A DNA stretch of 6,444 nt, from positions 1-6,444 of the forward strand of contig JACVJG010000180.1 in the NCBI GenBank assembly GCA_015711875.1, read 5' to 3'. Of the stretch, positions 1 to 5,116 are shown piece by piece (positions within the stretch are counted from its first letter, which is position 1; each line of letters begins with the position of its first letter). The notes beneath the pieces are model-generated. The model did not search any database. It was not told where the DNA came from and saw only the letters and a list, made by a program, of their open reading frames with translations. The DNA is from Candidatus Solincola jinzensis. GTDB taxonomy: Bacteria > Actinomycetota > Geothermincolia > Geothermincolales > RBG-13-55-18. A program made the translations under genes and the position numbers.

Positions 1-345
1 GAGGGCAGCTACGTTAGCGTCGTTGTCGACGAACACCGCCAGCCCGGTTTCCGCCTCCAGGATATCCCTGACGTGGGCGTCTTTTAAGGGGTGGTTGGGC
101 GCTTCCGTCACTACTCCCCGCTCGTAATCGATGAAGCCGGCGATCCCCAGACCCATGGCCTCGACGGAGAGGCCAGCTCCTTTCGCCGCCTCGCGCATGC
201 GGGCGCCCATCTCAAGAAGACAGGCGAGGACACTTTCCTGCGATGAGGCATCGGTGTCCATGCGGTCTCTGGACACGATTCGCTCGCCGTCCAGGACGAT
301 GCCCGCCGTCTTAGTCCCGCCCAGGTCGATGCCTATGACCGCCAA
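1..345 (-). CDS. ROK-family sugar kinase (glucokinase-like), N-terminal part
   Basis: This is the first 115 codons of a ROK (repressor/ORF/kinase) family protein; the gene continues past the left edge. The N-terminus reads MAVIGIDLGGTKTAG, carrying the DLGGTK phosphate-binding motif of the actin-like ATPase fold. GLGIAGFID follows around residues 62-70. The visible part ends in VFVDNDANVAAL, the NDAN block holding the catalytic Asp of ROK kinases. Family members phosphorylate glucose, N-acetylmannosamine, fructose or allose with ATP in the cytoplasm, or act as repressors. No DNA-binding domain precedes the kinase fold, so a kinase is favoured. The zinc-binding Cys motif lies outside the window, so the substrate cannot be named. 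The start is TTG at 345, chosen because AAGGAGGG lies a few bases upstream and the ROK fold begins at once. Family assignment is firm; glucokinase is only the likeliest member. Confidence 0.93.
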   Translation of the reverse strand, partial: MAVIGIDLGGTKTAGIVLDGERIVSRDRMDTDASSQESVLACLLEMGARMREAAKGAGLSVEAMGLGIAGFIDYERGVVTEAPNHPLKDAHVRDILEAETGLAVFVDNDANVAAL

Positions 346-399
346 TCGCCCTCCTTTTGATCACTTGCCCGTCATCGCCTTCGCAAGCTGGACACCCAC

Positions 400-428
400 T
401 TTATATCACCGGCGCTGAGGTGGAACAA
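400..428 (-). promoter_or_regulatory. Extended -10 promoter for the ROK kinase gene
   Basis: Read on the minus strand, TGATATAAA (408-400) is an extended -10 element (TGn plus TATAAA, 5 of 6 matches). TTGTTC at 428-423 lies 17 bases upstream as a partial -35 box. Transcription would begin near 393, giving a leader of about 48 bases before the TTG start. This is a pattern match only. Confidence 0.6.
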
Positions 429-832
429 CTGCTGCGCCAGGACCACTGGCCGGCCGCTGGCTAAAGGTCACTCGACGCGCTTCGCCGCCGGGATCACGCA
501 GTGAGACGCGCTTGTGCGCGAGGCGCGAGGCGTTGAGGCGGAGGGCAGGGTAGGCGCGATCCCGCACGCCCCTCCCGCCGCGCTGCACCCCCTTATGCGC
601 GTGCCCTTGGGATGCCTCCAGAGATCGTGCCTAAAAGGGGTTGCCGACGAGGGTCAACGTGAACCCGGCGCGCTCGCCCTTGCTTTGTCTCCAGGTTTTA
701 TGCGGCCGGAAGGATGAGCGGTGGCTTTGACCCGCTCGTTCCCAAGTCGCCGTCACTTTTTCGATGCTACCTTGCTGACAGGCGGTGGAAAGTGAGCGTC
801 GCGGGGAATCACGCCCGCCGCTTTCCGTGACG

Positions 833-861
833 TTCCTTCTTTTACCGGCATGCCTCATAAT
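833..861 (+). promoter_or_regulatory. Possible promoter for the C_GCAxxG_C_C protein gene
   Basis: CATAAT at 856-861 matches 5 of 6 bases of the -10 consensus. The only hexamer at 17-base spacing, TTCCTT (833-838), is a poor -35. The leader would be about 38 bases and would contain the strong AAAGGAGG ribosome site at 891-898. An activator may be needed, or the true promoter lies further upstream. Confidence 0.35.
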
Positions 862-905
862 ATCGATGCGTGTTAAGGCGGGCGGTTGGCAAAGGAGGAA
901 AGCGC

Positions 906-1433
906 ATGGAGGAGAAGGAGAAGAGCGTCTTGTCGGAAAGGGCGCAGCAGATGGCATCGGATTATGAGCGTAAATGCACTGGATGCGCGCAATCGGTGGT
1001 GGCGGGGTTGCTGGATGCCCTCGGTATAGAGGATCCGGGAGAAGGGGTTTTCAAGGCTGCGAGCGGGCTGGCGGATGGAATAGGGCTGACGGGGGACGGC
1101 TCGTGCGGCGCGCTCACTGGCGGGTGTATGGTCATAGGGCTCCTCTTTGGGCGCGAGCGCAAAGACCACCAGGATATGATGAAACCCATGAGGTCTTACT
1201 TGATGTGCAAAGCGCTACACGATGACTTCATCGAGCGATACGGGAGCTGCCGCTGCTTTGATATCCAGAACGAATTGATGGGACGCACCTTCAACATGTA
1301 CGATCCCAAGGAGCTGCAAGAGGCTTTTAACTCCGGGATGATGGATCACTGCTCGGGGGTGGTGGGGCGCTCGGCTCGCAAAGCGGCGGAGCTAATCCTG
1401 GCGGAGAGGGAAAAAGACCTCCAAGCCTGCTGA
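906..1433 (+). CDS. C_GCAxxG_C_C family redox-active protein
   Basis: A 175-residue cytoplasmic protein with no signal peptide or membrane segment. It has the spaced Cys pattern of the putative redox-active C_GCAxxG_C_C family: C24xxC27 in KCTGCAQSVV, GSCGALTGGC (C67, C74), YGSCRC (C115, C117) and HCSGVVG (C149), followed by an amphipathic C-terminal helix. Members are typical of anaerobes and are thought to bind a metal, cluster or disulfide; the reaction is unknown. The ATG at 906 is chosen because AAAGGAGG lies 7 bases upstream; a longer in-frame extension to 870 lacks a ribosome site. All conserved positions are Cys codons, so there is no selenocysteine. The last codons are TGC TGA. Immediately downstream is a damaged second copy of its 3' end. 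Family call is confident; biochemical role is not known. Confidence 0.85.
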   Translation: MEEKEKSVLSERAQQMASDYERKCTGCAQSVVAGLLDALGIEDPGEGVFKAASGLADGIGLTGDGSCGALTGGCMVIGLLFGRERKDHQDMMKPMRSYLMCKALHDDFIERYGSCRCFDIQNELMGRTFNMYDPKELQEAFNSGMMDHCSGVVGRSARKAAELILAEREKDLQAC

Positions 1434-1445
1434 ATACGGAAAGGT

Positions 1446-1530
1446 CGGTTACTGTTCGAAGAGGTGGGGAGCTCGGCTCGCAAAGCGGCGGAGCTAATCC
1501 TGGCGGAGAAGGAGAAACACCTCCTAGCCG
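1446..1530 (+). pseudogene. Remnant of a second C_GCAxxG_C_C gene 3' end
   Basis: Bases 1465-1526 repeat 1363-1424 of the preceding gene at a fixed offset of 102 bases. The core is nearly identical and encodes SARKAAELILAE in both copies. Similarity extends upstream: TAC TGT TCG at 1450-1458 parallels CAC TGC TCG (His-Cys-Ser) of the intact gene, but reaching the shared core then needs a one-base shift. There is no start, no ribosome site and no equivalent stop; the frame runs on without meaning. It is best read as the leftover of a tandem paralogue after deletion. A purely partial duplication is the alternative. Confidence 0.6.
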
Positions 1531-1607
1531 GCCATTCCCAGGGTTGTGTCCCCTCTGAGGGAAAGCCTGCGTGGTGTGGCGACGCCACCTCCTTGCACGG
1601 ATCGTCT

Positions 1608-1636
1608 AGCGGCTTTGTGGCCGCTGCCCTGTTTTT
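1608..1636 (+). terminator. Weak intrinsic terminator candidate
   Basis: A perfect 6-bp stem AGCGGC/GCCGCT (1608-1613 with 1620-1625, loop TTTGTG) is followed by GCCCTG and then five T (1632-1636). The six-base gap before the T-run is longer than usual, so termination is uncertain. Position between the redox gene and the tRNA-Ser promoter fits. Confidence 0.35.
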
Positions 1637-1641
1637 GGCGG

Positions 1642-1670
1642 TGGAAAGCCGCCAGGCGCGCCTTTATAAT
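1642..1670 (+). promoter_or_regulatory. Promoter for tRNA-Ser
   Basis: TATAAT at 1665-1670 is a perfect -10 box. TGGAAA at 1642-1647 lies 17 bases upstream and matches 4 of 6 of TTGACA. Transcription would start near 1677, about 27 bases before the mature tRNA. The -35 sits in the loop of a GGCGG/CCGCC inverted repeat (1637-1653), which might affect access. Confidence 0.75.
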
Positions 1671-1703
1671 ATTCATACGCCAGTGAAGGCGGAAAGTAAT
1701 TGC

Positions 1704-1797
1704 GGAAGGGTGTCCGAGTCTGGCCTAAGGAGCACGACTGGAAATCGTGTGGGTGGAGAAATCCGCCTCGAGGGTTCGAATCCCTCCCCTTCCGCCA
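1704..1797 (+). tRNA. tRNA-Ser(GGA)
   Basis: Acceptor strands GGAAGGG (1704-1710) and CCCTTCC (1787-1793) pair fully, followed by discriminator G and an encoded CCA (1795-1797). The anticodon arm CACGA-CTGGAAA-TCGTG gives anticodon GGA, reading UCC and UCU. The long variable arm is the class II hallmark of serine tRNA. The T arm GAGGG-TTCGAAT-CCCTC is perfect. It stands alone with its own promoter, and no clear terminator follows. Confidence 0.97.
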
Positions 1798-1891
1798 CGA
1801 AAAACGACCCATATCCATAATCAATGACGGATGGCGCCCGTCGCCCTTCCCTTGCCGGAGAGGTCTGGTCTTCCTGGACCACGCCATACCC

Positions 1892-1905
1892 CAGCGCCGG
1901 CGCTG
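1892..1905. repeat. 14-bp perfect palindrome
   Basis: CAGCGCCGGCGCTG is its own reverse complement and is flanked on both sides by TACC (TACC, then C before the left arm; TACC directly after the right arm). It lies about 60 bases upstream of the -10 box of the secreted-protein operon. It could be a protein-binding site or a chance GC-rich palindrome; nothing shows which. Confidence 0.35.
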
Positions 1906-1939
1906 TACCACGGTTTCGTTGGGGTTTCTCTTGCGGTCT

Positions 1940-1971
1940 TTAACAGATTCTTAACACCGACAGCTTATAAT
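1940..1971 (+). promoter_or_regulatory. Promoter with paired TTAACA sites for the secreted-protein operon
   Basis: TATAAT at 1966-1971 is a perfect -10 box, but no good -35 exists at 16-18 bases. Instead TTAACA occurs twice, at 1940-1945 and 1951-1956, an exact 11-base period (one helical turn). Direct repeats of this kind in place of a -35 are typical of promoters activated by OmpR/PhoB-type response regulators; Bacillus PhoP boxes have the related TT(A/C/T)ACA form. The start would be near 1978. The identity of the regulator is inference. Confidence 0.5.
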
Positions 1972-2048
1972 TGGGCTGGCACGGGTTATGCCTGGCGTGC
2001 AGAAAGGTCGGGTTCCTTGTCCCGCCATGGATAAAAGGAGGAGGGGCG

Positions 2049-2582
2049 ATGAAAAAATCGGCTCTGGCGGTGGCGCTGGTCGCCCTTTGCCTGCTGCTGG
2101 CGGCACCGATTGCCGTGGCCCAGGAGCAGCAGGAGCAGCAGGGAGAGGGACGCTCCGGGCAATGGCTGGAACGGCGAGGGGAGATGCTGCGACAGAGGAT
2201 TGAGCTCCTCGTAACGCGCTTCGAGAACAACGAGGAAAGGCACATGGAGGCGTACAACCGGGCCAAGGAGAAGGTCAAGCAGCTCCTGGAAACACTTCAG
2301 GACAAGGGGTACGACGTTTCCAGGCTGGCCCAGGACCTCGCGGCCTGGGATGCCATGATCGTTGAGTTCGCCAAGGACTACGCGGCTTTCATCGCGGAGC
2401 TCAAGGAACTTGAGGGCCTGGCGGTCGGTCAGTCCGAGGGGCAGTTCCGTTCCGGGTTGCAGGAGGCCAGGCAGCTGTTGATGAAGGTCCATCAGGACGC
2501 CCTGGACATCCGCCTTTTCTACCAGAAGACCATCCGCGCGGACATCCAGGAGATCAAGGCCCAGGTGCCCTCTCAGGCATAG
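2049..2582 (+). CDS. Secreted helical (coiled-coil-like) protein, unknown function
   Basis: A 177-residue protein with a classical signal peptide: KK at residues 2-3, a hydrophobic core to about residue 18, and probable signal peptidase I cleavage after AVA at 24 (A24|Q25). The mature part begins with a Gln/Glu-rich stretch (QEQQEQQ). It continues as almost unbroken charged helix with heptad-like Leu/Ile spacing, including RIELLVTRFENNEERHMEAY and a C-terminal ALDIRLFYQKTIRADIQEI. There is no cysteine in the mature chain, no second membrane segment and no recognised enzyme motif. AGGAGG (2036-2041) lies 7 bases before the ATG, which settles the start. A small lipoprotein gene follows after 26 bases, probably co-transcribed. 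Its length and helical character recall periplasmic chaperones such as Spy/CpxP, but no signature of that family was found. Confidence 0.8.
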   Translation: MKKSALAVALVALCLLLAAPIAVAQEQQEQQGEGRSGQWLERRGEMLRQRIELLVTRFENNEERHMEAYNRAKEKVKQLLETLQDKGYDVSRLAQDLAAWDAMIVEFAKDYAAFIAELKELEGLAVGQSEGQFRSGLQEARQLLMKVHQDALDIRLFYQKTIRADIQEIKAQVPSQA

Positions 2583-2608
2583 GGCGGAAGCTACGGGAGG
2601 TGGCGACA

Positions 2609-2872
2609 GTGAAAACCAAAAAGGGATGGACCGGATACGCCCTCGCCTTCGCCGCGGCAGTGCTGCTTTGCGCCCTGTGCCTGCTCTCCGTTTCTTGCGC
2701 GGGTAGGGATTCCGGCGGCACCGGAACCTCGGGCGGAGGTGGAAGCGACCTGAAGATCGACGACCAGGGCGACGTCGACGCCTTGCTGGAGGATGTCGAC
2801 AGCATCATGGGCTCCGTAGACCCCGAGGATTTCAACCAGAACGGGCTCAGCGACTCGGAACTCGGGTTATAG
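2609..2872 (+). CDS. Small lipoprotein with acidic calcium-loop-like C-terminus
   Basis: An 87-residue predicted lipoprotein. Basic residues (KTKK) precede a hydrophobic segment (about residues 9-29) ending in LLSVSC, with Cys30 as the likely lipidated residue; Ser at -3 makes the lipobox imperfect. A Gly/Ser/Thr-rich linker follows, then an acidic tail with repeated DVD motifs. The extreme C-terminus, DFNQNGLSDSELGL, has the spacing of DxDxDGLSDxE calcium loops found in thrombospondin type 3-like and EF-hand-like bacterial repeats, with Asn replacing two Asp. Start GTG 2609 is preferred over GTG 2600 because GGGAGG (2595-2600) lies 8 bases before it and would overlap the earlier codon. It forms an operon with the upstream secreted helical protein. 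Function is unknown; calcium binding is inference. Confidence 0.75.
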   Translation: MKTKKGWTGYALAFAAAVLLCALCLLSVSCAGRDSGGTGTSGGGGSDLKIDDQGDVDALLEDVDSIMGSVDPEDFNQNGLSDSELGL

Positions 2873-3218
2873 GGGTCCGGGAAAGGCATCGCGCCTTCAA
2901 TTGGAAAGGGAAGGGATAGGGCTCGAGGGCAGGGTTCGTTTCTCCGTGCCTTGCGAGAGCTCCCACAGGCGGCTTCATGTTGTGGCCATGAAACCAACCG
3001 GCGGGCGGGGCAGGGGGGCGCGATGGCCGGGAATCGCCCGGCAACGCGGGAGTGGATCGAAGGATCCATCTCCCTGTTAAGCCACAAGGGTTCGGCAGGC
3101 GCTTCGCGAGTCGGAAAAGCCCTAACCACCTCATTTGTTATCCTCGCCGACCAAGCCCGGTCGACAAGAGGTAGGGCATGACCTTTCTGTGCGGTGATGA
3201 CCTCTCCAGGGGCTTTTA
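2873..3218. other. Intergenic region with two adjacent hairpins, no gene
   Basis: No supported coding frame. Two strong neighbouring stem-loops stand out. GCCGGG-AATCG-CCCGGC is at 3026-3042. The second, at 3048-3074, has GGGAG plus TGGATC pairing with GATCCA plus CTCCC around loop GAAG, with one bulged T at 3069. Neither is followed by a U-tract (TGTTAAGCC follows the second). They could be part of the 3' end of the lipoprotein transcript, an unrecognised small RNA, or a processing or termination structure. No known riboswitch core was recognised. Confidence 0.45.
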
Positions 3219-3227
3219 TGCTAAAAT
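3219..3227 (+). promoter_or_regulatory. Extended -10 promoter for tRNA-Arg
   Basis: TGCTAAAAT combines the TGn extension with TAAAAT (5 of 6). ATGACC at 3197-3202 is a poor -35 at 19-base spacing, so the extended -10 probably carries the activity. The start would be about at 3234, just ahead of the tRNA. Confidence 0.6.
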
Positions 3228-3236
3228 ATTACGCGT

Positions 3237-3313
3237 GCGCCCGTAGCTCAATTGGATAGAGCGACAGACTACGGATCTGTAGGTTGGGGGTTCGACTCCC
3301 TCCGGGCGTGCCA
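3237..3313 (+). tRNA. tRNA-Arg(ACG)
   Basis: Acceptor GCGCCCG (3237-3243) pairs with CGGGCGT (3303-3309), with a G-U pair at the first position, then discriminator G and encoded CCA (3311-3313). The D arm GCTC...GAGC and the anticodon arm ACAGA-CTACGGA-TCTGT give anticodon ACG, which after A-to-I editing reads CGU, CGC and CGA. The T arm GGGGG-TTCGACT-CCCTC is sound. It is a single tRNA transcription unit with an extended -10 promoter and a terminator. Confidence 0.97.
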
Positions 3314-3326
3314 TAAGGAAGAATAG

Positions 3327-3353
3327 AGCCGGGCTACATGCCTCGGCTTTTTT
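3327..3353 (+). terminator. Intrinsic terminator after tRNA-Arg
   Basis: AGCCGGGC (3327-3334) pairs with GCCTCGGCT (3340-3348) around TACAT, with one unpaired base, and runs straight into six T (3348-3353). It lies 13 bases after the tRNA CCA end. Confidence 0.8.
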
Positions 3354-3424
3354 CGATTGCGAAGACACACTCAGCTGAAGGGTAAAAACGTGAATAGGGG
3401 GAAGCTTTATTGACGGGAGGCCTC

Positions 3425-3583
3425 ATGGACTTCAAGGCACGGTTGATGGAGAAGAGGCGGATAGCCTGGCTGGCGTTGGCGGCTTGCGCCGCCGCCATCG
3501 CCGCCTCCTTCCTCTGGGAGGGGCCCCGGACGGTATACATGCATGCCATCATCATCTGCCTGGACTGCATAGGGTTGGTCTAG
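3425..3583 (+). CDS. CD1871A-type CxxC membrane peptide (52 residues)
   Basis: A 52-residue protein, easily missed because of its size. It has a basic N-terminus (KARLMEKRR), one hydrophobic segment at about residues 13-30, then a short tail ending MHAIIICLDCIGLV with a CxxC pair (C45, C48). This C-terminal IICLxCIG pattern is that of the CD1871A family of CxxC-containing small proteins, which in anaerobes commonly sit next to a membrane 4Fe-4S protein. The same holds here: its stop is 3 bases before the polyferredoxin start. GGGAGG (3415-3420) lies 4 bases before the ATG, a slightly short spacing. With the N-terminus inside, the CxxC would be at the outer face, fitting a thiol/disulfide or cluster-ligand role with its neighbour. 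The role is inference; the family call rests on the motif and the neighbour. Confidence 0.8.
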   Translation: MDFKARLMEKRRIAWLALAACAAAIAASFLWEGPRTVYMHAIIICLDCIGLV

Positions 3584-3586
3584 CGC

Positions 3587-4498
3587 ATGAGCAGCACCGC
3601 GCGTCGACGAAGGTTCGTCCAGACCCTCGGCGTGCTCGCCATCAACCCCTACTTCGCCTATTTTTCCTCCCGCCTGACCTATCAAGGAGGGCTTAAGGGG
3701 GTCTGCGTACCGGGGTTGAACTGCTATGCTTGCCCGCTCGCGGTGTTCTCCTGCCCCATCGGCAGCCTGCAGCACTCCTTCGCCCTCATGTCTCCCAGGG
3801 TGAAGGGGTCCCTTTCCAGGGCCTTCGCATCCCTTTTCTACGTCCTCGCATCCGTGGGGCTGGTGGGGGCGGTGGTGGGGAGGATGCCCTGCGGCTGGAT
3901 ATGCCCCTTCGGTTTCCTGCAGGAACTGCTTCACAGGATACCGACCCCGAAACTGCGCCTACCCTCGTGGATGCGCTGGGGTCGCTACGGTTTCCTGGTG
4001 GCGCTGGTGGCGCTGGTGCCTTTCCTGACCGCCGCAAGCTGGTTCTCCCGCCTGTGCCCTGCCGGGGCCTTGGAGGGCGCCGTTCCCCTCAAGCTGGTCC
4101 CGCCCGCTGTCCCCCTTCCGCCCTCGGGCTGGTTTTTCTGGCTCAAGATAGCCATACTGGCGTTTTTCTTGCTGTGGTTCGTCTTCTCCAGCCGCCCGTT
4201 CTGCCGTGCCGTCTGTCCCCTGGGGGCCATGTTGGGGGTGTGCAACCGCCTCAGCCTCTATCGCATGGCGGTAGACGACTCGGCCTGTACATCCTGCGGA
4301 CGCTGCCGGGAGGTCTGCCCCGTGGATATAGATATACGCGACGATCCCAACTCCCCTGACTGCGTGCGCTGCCTGCAGTGCAAGAAGGCCTGCCCGAGCG
4401 GAGCCGTGGCCTCTGGTTTCTGGTCGCCGGGGGAGGGTTATCGTACCGCGAAGAAGGGGCGGATGCCGGTAGCGATGGGAAACAGGAGCGAGGCATGA
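3587..4498 (+). CDS. Membrane 4Fe-4S polyferredoxin (NapH-like)
   Basis: A 303-residue integral membrane iron-sulfur protein. Hydrophobic segments lie near residues 80-98, 134-152 and 182-200, with a weaker one at 13-29. Membrane-associated Cys motifs are NCYACPLAVFSCPIG (C46, C49, C56), PCGWICPFGFLQE (C102, C106), RLCPAGALEG (C157) and RPFCRAVCPLGAM (C206, C210). The tail carries two ferredoxin motifs: CTSCGRCREVCP (C234-C244) and CVRCLQCKKACP (C259-C269), each enough for a [4Fe-4S] cluster. This layout is that of the NapH/MauN/YccM group, which moves electrons between quinone or ferredoxin pools and extracytoplasmic redox partners. It lacks a strong ribosome site and starts 3 bases after the CD1871A-type gene, implying translational coupling. 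The partner is unknown; the facing thioredoxin lipoprotein is a candidate. Confidence 0.9.
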   Translation: MSSTARRRRFVQTLGVLAINPYFAYFSSRLTYQGGLKGVCVPGLNCYACPLAVFSCPIGSLQHSFALMSPRVKGSLSRAFASLFYVLASVGLVGAVVGRMPCGWICPFGFLQELLHRIPTPKLRLPSWMRWGRYGFLVALVALVPFLTAASWFSRLCPAGALEGAVPLKLVPPAVPLPPSGWFFWLKIAILAFFLLWFVFSSRPFCRAVCPLGAMLGVCNRLSLYRMAVDDSACTSCGRCREVCPVDIDIRDDPNSPDCVRCLQCKKACPSGAVASGFWSPGEGYRTAKKGRMPVAMGNRSEA

Positions 4499-4631
4499 TG
4501 GGCTTTTCGGCGCGCTCCTCCGGCATCTCCATGATGCGGGGCCGGCGCATCGGCGCAGGACTTGCGTGCCCCCTGACTGCAGTTCCCTTCCCCTTGCCGG
4601 CTTGAAAAGGCGGTGGTGACGGACGACGGCG

Positions 4632-4694
4632 CGCCCGTAAACCCCGGGCGTAATGTTCATCACACTTGCTTGACCGAGCCGTATCGGGTCAAGC
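4632..4694. terminator. Hairpins between convergent genes (possible termination region)
   Basis: Two stem-loops lie between the polyferredoxin and the facing selenothioredoxin gene: CGCCCG-TAAACCC-CGGGCG (4632-4650), and the longer perfect GCTTGACC/GGTCAAGC stem with an 11-base loop (4668-4694). Neither has a proper U-tract on either strand. The second is symmetric and could serve both convergent transcripts; termination is inferred only from position. Nothing coding is supported from 4499 to 4726. Confidence 0.35.
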
Positions 4695-4726
4695 CGGCTG
4701 TCGTTCAAAGCGAGGATTTCGGGCTT

Positions 4727-5116
4727 TCAGGTACCCGCCGCCCTTTTGATAGCCGCGCGGAGGTCCTCCTTGCTCGGGGTCCCCACGAAGGTCTTTACGA
4801 CGGAACCGGAGGAATCGAGCACCACGATGGTGGGAACCGCCTGGATTTTATACTCCCGCGCAGTGGCGGCATCCCTGCTGGCGTCGATCTCCACGTAAGG
4901 GACGATCCCTCCCATCTCCTTTATCAGGCCCTGCACCAGGGCTTTGGCCTCGGGGCACGCCGGTCAGGTGGGGGTAGTGAAAAGGAGTACCTGGGCTTTT
5001 CCTTCCTGGATCCCCTCGCCGTTGTCTGCCGTGTCGCCGCTGCCGCACCCCGCCGCCACGATGGTTGCCACGAGAAGGGCTGCCGCGATGAACGCCAGAA
5101 AGATCCGCTTGCGCAT
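4727..5116 (-). CDS. Selenocysteine-containing thioredoxin-fold lipoprotein (UxxC)
   Basis: Reading leftward from ATG 5116, the frame gives 129 residues if the in-frame TGA at 4966-4964 is read as selenocysteine. Residues 1-24 (MRKRIF..., hydrophobic core, AAGC) form a lipoprotein signal with Cys24 as the lipid anchor. A short acidic linker leads to AQVLLFTTPT, then Sec51-Pro-Ala-Cys54, the position of the thioredoxin CxxC. The rest completes a thioredoxin fold: PYVEIDAS, the cis-Pro loop AVPTIVVLD (Pro95), GSVVKTFVG and a final amphipathic helix to TGA at 4727. The reading frame is intact on both sides of the single TGA, arguing against a decayed gene. The protein should act outside the membrane as a thiol-disulfide or peroxide-linked oxidoreductase. 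The ribosome site is weak, and a five-codon mini-ORF (5138-5121) ends 4 bases before the start. Without Sec decoding, only residues from about 4936 would be called, losing the active site. Confidence 0.85.
4928..4966 (-). promoter_or_regulatory. Sec UGA codon and candidate bacterial SECIS hairpin
   Basis: The UGA is at 4966-4964. Downstream in the message, GCCCUG-GUG-CAGGGC forms a perfect 6-bp stem with a 3-base loop (4942-4928). The loop G lies 28 bases after the UGA, inside the roughly 16-37 base distance known for bacterial SECIS elements recognised by SelB. A competing AGGCC/GGCCU pairing is also possible. The tight GUG loop is smaller than that of E. coli fdhF, so the fold needs testing. 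Confidence 0.6.

Larger units (their letters stand above)
346..905. other. Divergent intergenic region, about 560 bases, no convincing gene
   Basis: No reading frame here has a ribosome site, recognisable motif or gene-like composition. It holds the ROK promoter at the left and a weak promoter candidate for the rightward gene at the right. GACGCGCTT occurs twice, 31 bases apart (474-482 and 505-513). The second copy overlaps a CGCGC-TTGT-GCGCG hairpin (507-520). A GCGGG/CCCGC hairpin sits at 801-818. GGCGGTGGAAAG at 781-792 recurs at 1637-1648, ahead of tRNA-Ser. None of these has a U-tract and no known RNA family was recognised. Confidence 0.5.

Noticed and set aside
474..513. GACGCGCTT repeated twice as a CRISPR-like or iteron repeat
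   Set aside because: Only two short copies, no further periodic units, and GC-rich content makes chance repeats likely.
631..957. 108-codon minus-strand frame in the divergent region
   Set aside because: It overlaps the start and ribosome site of the C_GCAxxG_C_C gene and shows no domain or ribosome site.
1431..1433. TGC TGA end of the C_GCAxxG_C_C gene as a second Sec codon
   Set aside because: No conserved Cys position is known beyond this point, and what follows is a damaged duplicate; an ordinary stop is simpler.
1637..1653. GGCGG/CCGCC hairpin as a terminator
   Set aside because: No T-run follows on the plus strand, and it overlaps the -35 of tRNA-Ser; on the minus strand it is followed by A-rich sequence.
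1464..1820. 118-codon open frame over the repeat remnant and tRNA-Ser
   Set aside because: It runs through a tRNA gene and begins inside a duplicated gene fragment; it is not a real coding region.
4495..4605. 36-codon frame starting in ATGA overlap with the polyferredoxin stop
   Set aside because: The overlap suggests coupling, but the peptide has no motif, and composition and length do not support a gene.
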